Both the position numbers and the translations under genes were made by a program. The notes beneath the pieces are model-generated. The model had not been told where the DNA came from. It saw only the letters and a program-made list of their open reading frames with translations, and ran no database searches. Positions 53,534 through 62,899 of a stretch of DNA of 64,000 nucleotides are shown in pieces. This DNA is from Anniella stebbinsi (taxonomy: Eukaryota; Chordata; Lepidosauria; Squamata; Anniellidae), in the NCBI GenBank assembly GCA_029215795.1, contig JARDYH010000007.1, positions 92,643,263 to 92,707,262 of the forward strand, written 5' to 3'. Positions within the stretch are counted from its first letter, which is position 1. Each line of letters begins with the position of its first letter.

Positions 53534-54257
53534 GTAAACTCTGTAATCTTTTAACTTGTAGTTAGATATTTTGATAGAGGTATAGTTAATACAAGTTTCT
53601 ACTAAACCCTAACTGAGGCCATATTGTGGATGCTTATCACCAGTTCTCCCAATAGTGTACACATAAAAATCTGCAAAAGGCTATTTCTGGAGCAAAACCT
53701 TTAGTTTATATTACATCTCAAGTGTCACAATGTTTTAAAGAGAGACACTCTTCCTTTTTTAATATTAATTAAATCACACTGAAAAGGCTGAGAAAAGATT
53801 GCTACAGTGGCTCAATCATTCTTTCTCTCTTCTTTCTCCACCCTTACCTGGGAATAAGTCGTATTAAACTTAGTGAGCTTGCTTCTGGTTAGGCCACAAT
53901 CCTATACATGTTGGCTGTGGAGTGCTGGGAGTTATAGGATTTGTTTTCTGGCTAGAGGATTGCACCTGTTGTGTACCTTTCTAATATTTCCTTAACACAT
54001 ATTTCCCATTTTCTGTTTAGTCTAGCACTGGTGTACCCCCTCCCAACCACAGTGTTCTTTAGCTATTTTTTTCTAATCTAGGACCTGTTTTCTTTAGAAA
54101 AATGGAAAATAATAGATTTTATTTTCGGTTGATGTACAGCAACTAAAAATACATGTTAATTTCAGATACATTGGATGTTTCACTTGTTCTTTATTTCAGT
54201 GTTTCTAACATTAACATATTATTTAGAACAGGTTTGTCATAATTATGAGCTGTAGAA
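53534..54257. other. mostly unassigned; one worn MITE
   Basis: 53850-53965 contains AAGTCGTATTAAACTTAGTG and AGGCCACAATCCTATACATG with ATTGCACC, a worn copy of the GGTGCAATCC family. The rest is unrecognised. Confidence 0.4.
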
Positions 54258-54283
54258 TCAGACGTGACCAAGGCCATGTTCAG

Positions 54284-54420
54284 GTGGGCACACCCCCTTG
54301 GGGGCTGGACATGTTGGTGAGCACACCCCCTTGGGGGCTGAGCATGTTGATAGGCACACCCCCTTGGGGGCTGGGCATGTTGGTGGGCACGCCCCCTCGA
54401 GGGCGGCCATGTTGTCCTCC
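54284..54420. repeat. minisatellite, 33-bp unit, 4 copies
   Basis: GGGCACACCCCCTTGGGGGC followed by TGGGCATGTTGGT repeats at 33-bp spacing (54288, 54321, 54354, 54388). It lies inside a decayed element whose right end is ATTATGGTCACCCTA (ending 54448). Confidence 0.85.
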
Positions 54421-54447
54421 TTTTTGGTTTTCAAATTATGGTCACCC

Positions 54448-54834
54448 TAAATATGTAGGGTAAGAAACTCTGGACAGAAAGGCGCTGGGATGCATTGAGT
54501 TTTAAAACTCCCTTTTGCAAGAAGGAAACCAGGCTTTTACCATGAGGGTCGCACCATCCGTTGCTATTTGTCTTGGAAGGAACCTTGTGGAGGCCAATGA
54601 AGACGAGAAGGCCCTTCTGTGACACATGGAACAAAAGAGCTACAGGGAGGCGTGAGGAGAACCTGTCCCACCCAAAAGAGAAAAAAGAAAAAGAAGAGCC
54701 CAAGGGCATTTTAAGCAGGTTATTGATTTTGAAAGCAGAGCACATATCTCAAGAACCCTGCTGCAAAATCCGAGGCTTTAGAGACTCTGCCTGAGCATCT
54801 GCATTAATATACTTCAAGCCACTGCAAAAGCATC
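54448..54834. other. unassigned sequence
   Basis: Nothing recognised. Confidence 0.4.
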
Positions 54835-55024
54835 ATTTAAAGTAGGGGTATGCATCGGATCGGATCCGATCCACGATCCGAATCCGATCCGACCCAAAAT
54901 CGGGAAAATCCGATCCGATCCGATCCGATCTGGACAACCTCCGATCCGATCCGATCCGATCCGATGAGGTCCGATCCGGATCGGACGCCATTTTGAATGC
55001 TTTTTCCCATAGCCAAGTATTGTT

Positions 55025-56075
55025 TTACAAAAACGCCTATAACTTTTTCATTTTTAAAGATAGAAGGATGAAACTTGGGCACATTGTAGACTGGTTAGGG
55101 GTAGTTATCTGTGAGAAATTTCAGAAAGATTGGTGCATGCATTTTGTGGCAATTAATTTTTTAATAAATACCCAGGAATGCCTATAACTTTGTCATTTTT
55201 AAAGTTACACACATGAAACTTTGCCACATTGTAGGGGGTACCTTGGGACCTATGTGTGTGAAATTTCAGAAACGTAGGTGCTTGTCTTGTGTGGCAATTA
55301 ATTTTTAGAAAAATGGGTAGTAGTGGGGTAAATACAGTTACGCCTCCCATTTTTTTATTTTTGAAGATACAAACAGGAAACTTGGGCACATTACAGGTAC
55401 CACTTGCCTTGATATGTGTGTGAAATTTCAGAAACATTGGAGCTTTCCTTGTGTGGCAATTAATTTTTGAAACAATGAGGAAAGAAACACCTATAACTTT
55501 GTCATTTTTAAAGTTACACACATGAAACTTTGCCACATTGTAGGTGGTACCTTGGGACCCATGTGTGTGAAATTTCGGAAACGTAGGTGCTTGCCTTGTG
55601 TGGCAATTAATTTTTTAATAAATACCCAGGAATGCCTATAACTTTGTCATTTTTAAAGTTACACACATGAAACTTTGCCACATTGTAGGCGGTACCTTGG
55701 GACCTATGTGTGTGAAATTTCGGAAACGTAGGTGCTTGCCTTGTGTGGCAATTAATTTTAGAAAAATGGGTAGTGGTGGGGTAAATACAGTTACGCCTCC
55801 CACTTTTTTATTTTTGAAGATACAAACAGGAAACATGGGCACATTACAGGTACCACTTGGCTTGATATGTGTGTAAAATTTCAGACAGCTGGGTCCAGGC
55901 ATGTGGTGGCAAGGTATTTTTGAAACAATGAGGAAACGCCTATAACTTTTTTATTTTAAAAGTTAGAAGTCTGAACATTGCTCACTTTGTAGATGGGTTA
56001 GGGGTAGATATGTGTCAGAAATTTCAGAATGATAGGTCCAGGCATTTGATGGCTATGGAATTTTTAAATTACATG
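55025..56075 (+). repeat. seven ~145-bp tandem modules, left arm
   Basis: Modules begin near 55033, 55175, 55340, 55487, 55631, 55793 and 55930 with (A/G)CCTATAACTTT or CGCCTCCCA, then TTTTTAAAG-TA, ATGAAACTTTGCCACATTGT (or GGAAACTTGGGCACATTACAGG), GTGTGAAATTTCAGAAAC and TGTGTGGCAATTAATTTTT. Two alternating subtypes are visible. The same series appears inverted at 56600-57650. Confidence 0.85.
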
Positions 56076-56599
56076 TTTCAAAAAAATTTCTACAGAGGCC
56101 AGGTCTTCCCCTCCCGCTTCCCGCGAAGAAAAGGAAACACTCTCTCGTCTCGATCCCTTTGATCCTTGCTAGTAGTATCCATTACAGGGCTCGTGTTTCC
56201 TTTCCTACTTTCACTTTTCAAGCAGAACGGCTGAGCCTAGCTGAGTTTTGCAGCCATGCGTGCAAGGAAGGATCACTCTGGTCTCGATCCCTTTGATCCT
56301 TGGTAGTATCCATTACAGGGCTCGTGTCTGCTTGAGTACAAAGTGAAAGCAGACACGAGCCCTGTAATGGATACTACCAAGGATCAAAGGGATCGAGACC
56401 AGAGTGATCCTTCCTTGCACGCATGGCTGCAAAACTCAGCTAGGCTCAGCCGTTCTGCTTGAAAAGTGAAAGTAGGAAAGGAAACACGAGCCCTGTAATG
56501 GATACTACTAGCAAGGATCAAAGGGATCGAGACGAGAGAGTGTTTCCTTTTCTTCGCGGGAAGCGGGAGGGGAAGACCTGGCCTCTGTAGAAATTTTTT

Positions 56600-57650
56600 T
56601 GAAACATGTAATTTAAAAATTCCATAGCCATCAAATGCCTGGACCTATCATTCTGAAATTTCTGACACATATCTACCCCTAACCCATCTACAAAGTGAGC
56701 AATGTTCAGACTTCTAACTTTTAAAATAAAAAAGTTATAGGCGTTTCTTTCCTCATTGTTTCAAAAATACCTTGCCACCACATGCCTGGACCCAGCTGTC
56801 TGAAATTTTACACACATATCAAGCCAAGTGGTACCTGTAATGTGCCCATGTTTCCTGTTTGTATCTTCAAAAATAAAAAAGTGGGAGGCGTAACTGTATT
56901 TACCCCACCACTACCCATTTTTCTAAAATTAATTGCCACACAAGGCAAGCACCTACGTTTCCGAAATTTCACACACATAGGTCCCAAGGTACCGCCTACA
57001 ATGTGGCAAAGTTTCATGTGTGTAACTTTAAAAATGACAAAGTTATAGGCATTCCTGGGTATTTATTAAAAAATTAATTGCCACACAAGGCAAGCACCTA
57101 CGTTTCCGAAATTTCACACACATGGGTCCCAAGGTACCACCTACAATGTGGCAAAGTTTCATGTGTGTAACTTTAAAAATGACAAAGTTATAGGTGTTTC
57201 TTTCCTCATTGTTTCAAAAATTAATTGCCACACAAGGAAAGCTCCAATGTTTCTGAAATTTCACACACATATCAAGGCAAGTGGTACCTGTAATGTGCCC
57301 AAGTTTCCTGTTTGTATCTTCAAAAATAAAAAAATGGGAGGCGTAACTGTATTTACCCCACTACTACCCATTTTTCTAAAAATTAATTGCCACACAAGAC
57401 AAGCACCTACGTTTCTGAAATTTCACACACATAGGTCCCAAGGTACCCCCTACAATGTGGCAAAGTTTCATGTGTGTAACTTTAAAAATGACAAAGTTAT
57501 AGGCATTCCTGGGTATTTATTAAAAAATTAATTGCCACAAAATGCATGCACCAATCTTTCTGAAATTTCTCACAGATAACTACCCCTAACCAGTCTACAA
57601 TGTGCCCAAGTTTCATCCTTCTATCTTTAAAAATGAAAAAGTTATAGGCG
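56600..57650 (-). repeat. seven ~145-bp tandem modules, right arm
   Basis: Mirror copy of the left-arm series, with essentially identical sequence. Confidence 0.85.
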
Positions 57651-57983
57651 TTTTTGTAAAACAATACTTGGCTATGGGAAAAAGCATTCAAAATGGCGTC
57701 CGATCCGGATCGGACATCTGGTCCGATCCGATCCGACCAGCCTCCGATCCGATCCGATCCGATCCGACCCCCCAGGTCCGATTCCGATCCGCTATCCGAT
57801 CCGATCCGGGGGGTCAGTGCACATCCCTAATTTAAAGGCCTGATTGTAATGCAGAGATAGAACAATGTTAACACTGAAAACCCAGGAATAATAAAAAATA
57901 ATAATTAAAAAAAATACTTGGTGTTTCAGGATCTTGGGAAGAGAAGCTGTAGTGGGATATAGAAGGCTTAGTTTGTGGTGTGG

Positions 57984-58298
57984 TAGGGTGACCATATGAA
58001 AAGGAGGACAAGGCTCCTGTACCTTTAACAGCTGCATAGAAAAGGGAATTTCAGCCGGTGTCATTTGTATGCATGCAGCACCTGGTGAAATCCCCTCTTC
58101 ATCACAACAGTTAAAACTGCAGGAGCCCTCCTTCTTTTGTATCTGGTCACTCTAGTATAGCTCCTGCAGCTTTAGCTGTCGTGATGAAGAGGAAAGTTCA
58201 CCAGGTGCTGCATGCATACAAATGACACCTGCCAAAATTTCCCTTTCAATACAACTATTAAAGATACAGGAGCCATGTCCTCCTTTTCATATGGACAC
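57984..58298. mobile_element. TAGGGTGACC-family foldback MITE
   Basis: It starts TAGGGTGACCATATGAAAAGG. The right end is worn (TTTTCATATGGACACAC). GCATGCAGCACCTGGTGAAAT places it in the CACCTGGTG variant group with 41838, 58789 and 61216. A G run follows at 58305-58314. Confidence 0.82.
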
Positions 58299-58780
58299 AC
58301 AAGTTGGGGGGGGGGGCAGGAAGGGGAAGACCTTCTACGGCTGCTTTTCCACATACTGATGGGCATTGTCATAGGGCTTAGGCCAAATAAACATGCATTT
58401 TTTGCTGACATCCCAGCAGGAGAAGGAAATCTTGTCCTTTGGTTGTTTCTCAGCACTCCTTGTGATAGTCACATTTCCATTGCATCCTCTTGCTTTCACT
58501 TTCAGTTGCCGTCACTTGCTCTCTCTGAGAGTGATCACCTAACCAGATCTGATTGGCTATTTTGCAGTCTGGCATTACCCTGTTGATTACATGATCCTTG
58601 ATTGGCTGTGATCACTGTTATAACTAACTGAGGTGGGAGAACAAAGCAGCGGACTGGTGAAACATGGCACCAAAGCTGTAGGCAGGAGAAACAGTAGCAA
58701 CTCAGTCCTCAATGGAGAGACTCAGCTACTCGTACATGGGATCAGGAAGGGCAAACTTGGGTTGGTGCATTGAAATTTGG
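58299..58780. other. unassigned sequence
   Basis: Nothing recognised apart from weak similarity of 58548-58610 to 30800-30860. Confidence 0.35.
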
Positions 58781-58788
58781 TTGGTTGG

Positions 58789-59108
58789 TAGGGTGACCAT
58801 ATGGAAAGGAGAACAGGGCTCCTGTCTCTTTAACAGTTGCATATAAAAGGAAAATTTAGCAGGTGTCATTGGTATGCATGCAGCACCTGGTGAAATACTC
58901 TCTTCATCACAACAGTTAAAGCTGCAGGAGCTATACTAGAGTGATCAGATGCAAAAGAAGGTAGGGATCTTGCAGCTTTAACTATTGTGATGAAGAGGGA
59001 ATTTTACCAGATGCTGCATGTATACAAATGACACCTACTAAAATTCCCTTTTCTATGCAACTGTTAAATGTACAGGAGCCCTATCCTCCTTTCCATTTGG
59101 TCACCCTA
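58789..59108. mobile_element. TAGGGTGACC-family foldback MITE
   Basis: TAGGGTGACCATATGGAAAGG to CCATTTGGTCACCCTA, 320 bp, with two inverted halves. Flanks TTGGTTGG and TGCTGCAC do not match, so the duplication has been lost or the copy was rearranged. Confidence 0.85.
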
Positions 59109-59276
59109 TGCTGCACCCAATGGTTGAATATTTAAAGACCTTGGCTGATTATTATTAATTTTATGTAGGTAGCAGCACGTGTGAGTAAATAATATTAAAA
59201 AATAGTATCTATCAATCAATTTATCTAGCAATCTTATAAATGAATATGGGTGTGGTATTCTGCAAACATATATCTA

Positions 59277-60170
59277 TTTTATTTTATTTAGATACTTATA
59301 ACCCACTTTTCAAGACGAAAGGCCTTCACAATGTGGCTTGCAATATGAAAATAGTATAATATAAGTTTGAAAACAGTACAATAGACTGCTGTTTTGCTCC
59401 TGTGCCCCACTTACGAAAAGGTGAGGAGTTTTAGGGGCTTCAGCACTTACTTAGCCCTCTGTTTCCTGAGAAGGAGGACCCAGGAAACTTGTGGTGTTTT
59501 TTTTCATAAAAGGCTTATTCACCCTGTGCTCAAGATAAGGGTGCACATCATTAGTGGTCCAGCAGCTTCCTGCTTCCCTAGGGACCTACTGCAGAAGTCC
59601 AAGATCAGTTCTCTCCTCCATTTTAGATCTACTCTTTCTCCCCCCAGGCTGACTTCCTGCTGCACCACAGACTTCACTAGGCCTCTTCCCTTGGCCTAGT
59701 ATTACAAATGTTACCAGTTCAAAAGCTTCAGAGTTGGGGAGACTCCTCAGTCTCTTTATAACCAGAGGCACTGAGTTGTAAGGCAATTTAAACAGACCCC
59801 AGCACATAACACTATGGTACAATAACAGCAGGCATTTAAAATAGGAAACAGTCTAAAACAGGAAGGCCTTGAGAGTGAGCATTAAAAATGAGAGAGGAAG
59901 GAGCTTGGCGAATCTCCTTGTGGAATTAATTCCACACTTATGGGGCCTCCACTGAGAAGGCCCTATCTCTAGTTCTGACAAGGCACAGCCTTGGATCTTG
60001 ATCTCAAGGCTTATGTTGGTGCATGTGGGCATAGGCTGTCCCTGACAATTGTGGGCTTTAAATGTCAATCATTACCAGCATTAAATGGAGCCTGAAAATA
60101 AACTGGCAACTAATGCAATCACTAAAATCCTAACAGAAACACATCTCACTATAGTGGAGAAGAAGGAGAT
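59277..60170 (-). mobile_element. L2-type LINE 3' end, interrupted
   Basis: The tail is at 59277-59383 (TTATAACCCACTTTTCAAGA) and the coding relic at 59825-60170. Words such as CTCCTTGTGGAATTAATTCC, GGGGCCTCCACTGAGAAGGC and GTGGGCTTTAAATGTCAATC are the usual reverse-strand text of L2 ORF2 C-termini. Frames are broken, so it is old. R3 (59384-59816) separates the two parts. Confidence 0.65.
59384..59816. mobile_element. unclassified insertion R3 with 8-bp TSD
   Basis: GTACAATA occurs at 59376-59383 and 59817-59824, exactly bounding a 433-bp block inside an L2-type LINE. The last 120 bp (CAGAGTTGGGGAGACTCCTC ... AGACCCCAGCACATAACACT) aligns with the block at 9152-9602. I see no strong terminal inverted repeat, coding frame or LTR signature. 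The duplication length suggests a hAT-like or P-like origin, but this is inference. Confidence 0.55.
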
Positions 60171-60235
60171 GTCTGCCATCCAAGTGCCAACTGTTGAAGG
60201 ACAACTTTAAAGCCCTGTTGTCTCTCTTGTTAGGG

Positions 60236-60325
60236 TCCTTTGTCTTTGCACCAGACTTGGACTGGGCAGCACTTCAAACAGAGGGCGATCCTCTGTAAAA
60301 TAGGTCACCTGGTCACCCTAAATCA
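60236..60325 (-). mobile_element. fragment of the TAGGGTGGCC/TAGGGTGACC element family
   Basis: ACCAGACTTGGACTGGGCAG, GGGCGATCCTCTGTAAAATA and GGTCACCTGGTCACCCTA match the end of the 44190-44425 and 62426 elements. Confidence 0.45.
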
Positions 60326-60385
60326 TATCCCTGGATGTTACAAGAAATTTCCCCTTTCACTACCACAATCCAAGGTTATCCAGTA

Positions 60386-60545
60386 AGCCTATGTGCACCA
60401 GTTGCTGGAGAACATGGATGAGAAGATGCTTTTGCACTCGTGTCTTGTTTGTGGGTTCCAGATCGAGAGCTAGTTGGCCACTGTGTAAACAGAATGCTGG
60501 ATTTAGATGGATCCAGCAGGGCTCTTCTTCTTTTCTTATGTTCAA
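60386..60545 (+). mobile_element. CR1 LINE 3' end
   Basis: AAGCCTATGTGCACCAGTTG, GCTGGAGAACATGGATGAGA and GATCCAGCAGGGCTCTTCTT with TTCTTATGTTC form the TTATGTTC-tailed CR1 end, as at 46593-46918. Confidence 0.75.
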
Positions 60546-61207
60546 GGCTGATTCAAATGTGTGAAGAGACAATCAACACCCCCAAACAACTGTCCATCCC
60601 ATAAATAGCTTGGCTCACCAAGTGTGAGACTCTATTTTGGGCTAAACTTAATATTCCACATTTGGCCCTCTGGATGTAAACATGTCCCAATTTGAGGCAC
60701 TCCCAGTATTCAAGCTGTCTTGGGACTATACAGCAAATTTCAGCTTCTTAACCATGCAGGTGCACACATCACATCCCTCATTGCAGGGAAGACATGCATC
60801 AGTGTCCAGTTTTCAGAATTGTCCGACAATGGTGACATCTTGGACTACGCGTATTTTGAATTTCAGCTTTCTTGGTGCTCTGGCTGTACCAAAACTATTC
60901 TGGAGTACTGTAAGTCCCATATTTTGAGGGGCATATAAATGTCTTCGTAAACAGGCCATTTGGACTACTCGTCCAAACCAATTCATTTCGTTGGAGTTGA
61001 AAGGCTGTGACTGGGTGTTACAACACATCGCTCCCAGCATTTTGTCAGCAAGCATTTGCCCCAGAGGCTGCTGAATAGTTTATATGTGCCCAGACATAAT
61101 TTCTGTGCTGTGTTTGCCAAAGCCAGTCTGTGGCCTGTTGCATCCAGAAAATCGGTGTGATGTTGATGTGACACTTAATGGAGCATCCAGCTATTCAGAG
61201 TCTCAAG
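60546..61207. other. unassigned sequence
   Basis: Nothing recognised. Confidence 0.4.
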
Positions 61208-61215
61208 CCTTCTGA

Positions 61216-61387
61216 GAGAGTGACCAGATACAAAAGAGAGCAGGGCTTCTGCAGCTTTAACTGCTGTGATGAAGAGGGAATTTCACCAGGTGCTGCATGC
61301 ATACAAATGACACCTGCTGAATTTCCCTTTTCTATACAACTGTTAAAGATACAGGAGCCGTGTCCTCCTTTTCATATGGTCACCCTA
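61216..61387. mobile_element. TAGGGTGACC-family MITE, single-unit (172 bp) form
   Basis: It starts GAGAGTGACCAGATACAAAAG and ends CATATGGTCACCCTA. Perfect 8-bp duplication CCTTCTGA (61208-61215 and 61388-61395). It equals one half of the 320-bp foldback copies. The sequence that is internal in those copies (AGAGTGACC) is here used as a true end. Confidence 0.92.
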
Positions 61388-61395
61388 CCTTCTGA

Positions 61396-62095
61396 TTCAC
61401 CGGAGCTTGACTTTTGACCTTTCTTGTCAATGTGATTGGTTTGGATTGATAAATCTCCCATCACCTCTTCCATGGGGGTCGGCAATTGGCAGCCCAGGGA
61501 CAGAATCTGGCCTGGTGTCAAGGATTGAGCCTGTAGTGCAGTGGTTCTTACATGGGGGACTGGCAGGCAAGGACGTAGCCTATGCTATACACCACCACCC
61601 ACCTTGGCTCAGGAGAGAGAATGGCGGGGAGACTTGCCACTCCAGTCAAAGGAGCATCTTTGCACAAACAAGCCAGAAAGGGTCATGGGGCAGCCCTGCC
61701 GATTCCGGCTCTCTTTAGCCATCCAATCGACCAAGAGGCCTGGTCTGGCTGACTGCAGACAGCTTTCATCAGGGCCTTGTTCGCCCCCTGCTTTTGTCTT
61801 GCCCCATCCTCAACAATGGCACACGAGCCCCACACCCTTAGCAGTTTCCCACCTGGCCGACTCCCAGCTAAGGCTGTCCGAAGAATCCCTTTGAAGGGTG
61901 GGGACCGATGAGCTTCCTTCAGTTTGCCCCACACCAAACTTCAGTCTTCTTTCTGCTGTGGATCCTGACCCCGTCAGCAGACGGGGTCAGTTTGCGGATT
62001 TTTCATTTTTTTTTTTCATTTGTGCAAATCATGGCTGAATTTTATGCAAATGTGCAAATTTGCACAAATTGTGCCACAAAATATACCCAGAACGT
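61396..62095. other. mostly unassigned; AT-rich repeat words at the end
   Basis: A short GC hairpin lies at 61965-61990 (CTGACCCCGT / ACGGGGTCAG). The stretch 61995-62090 has CATTTGTGCAAATCATGGCT and GCAAATTTGCACAAATTGTG, matching the style of 491-695 and 50226-50440. Confidence 0.4.
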
Positions 62096-62124
62096 TCCTG
62101 GGAGTTCGAGGGTGTTTTCACACT

Positions 62125-62240
62125 CACGTCCTGCTCGTGGATTTCCTGGGGGCAGCTGGTCGGCTGCTATGAGAACAGAATGCTGGACTAGATGGACTCG
62201 TAGTCTGATCCACCAGGGCTCTTCTTATGTTCTTATGAAA
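62125..62240 (+). mobile_element. CR1 LINE 3' end
   Basis: ACAGAATGCTGGACTAGATGG, CTGATCCACCAGGGCTCTTC and TTATGTTCTTATGA form the end of a TTATGTTC-tailed CR1. Confidence 0.75.
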
Positions 62241-62425
62241 TAGCCGTAGCTCAGCCCACAAAAGAAAAAAACGAATCAGGTACACTGTGGAACTCTGTCA
62301 AGCAGAAAAGAAACGGATTTCCCAGCGCCGGGCATTTCTACTCCCAGGAAACTCCCAATCCCAAGGACCTCCCCCCACCCAGCACCTGCCACTTTACTAG
62401 ACATTTCTGCCTTGGTGAGCCCTTC

Positions 62426-62755
62426 TAGGGTGGCCAGGTGTCCTCTTTTACAGAGGAGAGTCCTCGGTTTGAAGAGGTGCTAGAGGATTGTCCTCTATTA
62501 GAAGACACCCCTTATTCAATAAAGAACCTTCAGAGCCGTATCACCAGTGAGCACCTGGAGAGCAGGCTGAGCAGGCCGGCACATAACTCACCTGGTTACA
62601 GTCTTCTGTACTACGGAGACATGTTGCATTTCTATTCAAATTCTAATTGCAATTTCTAAATTGTCGTATATATGTACAAATTAGCATATACAAATGGTAT
62701 GCAATTGTGTTCTCTCTTTTATCTTCTGTTTTGGCAAGTCATAAGCGGCCACCCC
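62426..62755 (+). mobile_element. TAGGGTGGCCAGGTGTCCTC-type element
   Basis: The left end TAGGGTGGCCAGGTGTCCTC is clear. A weak right end GCGGCCACCCCA lies near 62755. The interior (GAGTCCTCGGTTTGAAGAGG, GAGCACCTGGAGAGCAGGC, GGTTACAGTCTTCTGTACTA) aligns with the reverse of 44190-44425. Noncoding. A short palindromic run ACAAATTAGCATATACAAAT lies near the end. Confidence 0.55.
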
Positions 62756-62899
62756 ATCCTCCCAACAGGTAGAGCAAGAGGCCTGGCCAAAATATTCCTA
62801 CTCTTGTAATCCTCAGCCACTCATCCCAAGACACAGGCAAAGTGCTCCTTAACCCTTTCCTTTGCTTCTCCTCCATCCTAGCTACACGTATGCATAAAG

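Larger units (their letters stand above)
54843..57829. mobile_element. giant palindromic hAT-like element, TAGGG-TGTGCAC family (copy 6)
   Basis: The ends are TAGGGGTATGCAT and TGCACATCCCTA. The 8-bp duplication ATTTAAAG is perfect (54835-54842 and 57830-57837). The arms 54843-56333 and 56347-57829 are reverse complements, nearly identical over 1.4 kb, with a 13-nt loop. The visible differences are in the terminal GATCCG tracts and a 4-bp indel (GAAA, near 55935 and its mirror). Each arm carries an outer (GATCCG)n tract, seven ~145-bp modules, and an inner segment with CCTTTGATCCTTG and CCATTACAGGGCTCGTGT, present twice. No transposase. Mirrored frames of 60-127 codons are identical on the two strands and are just the modules read as protein. 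Confidence 0.95.

Noticed and set aside
55153..57531. Identical predicted proteins of 60-127 residues on opposite strands of the palindrome
   Set aside because: They are the two mirror copies of tandem noncoding modules read as protein. Repetition and lack of any domain argue against a gene.
54843..57829. Assembly artefact from an unresolved hairpin read
   Set aside because: A library artefact would not be expected to be bounded by an exact 8-bp duplication and family-specific ends. It still deserves read-level confirmation.
8467..61387. Tc1/mariner origin for the TAGGGTGACC MITEs (TA duplication)
   Set aside because: All copies start and end with TA, which could suggest a TA target duplication. 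But five copies have perfect 8-bp duplications outside it, which favours hAT.
61965..62005. Rho-independent terminator-like hairpin followed by T run
   Set aside because: The surrounding DNA is vertebrate-like with CR1 and hAT elements, so a bacterial terminator is not a sensible reading.
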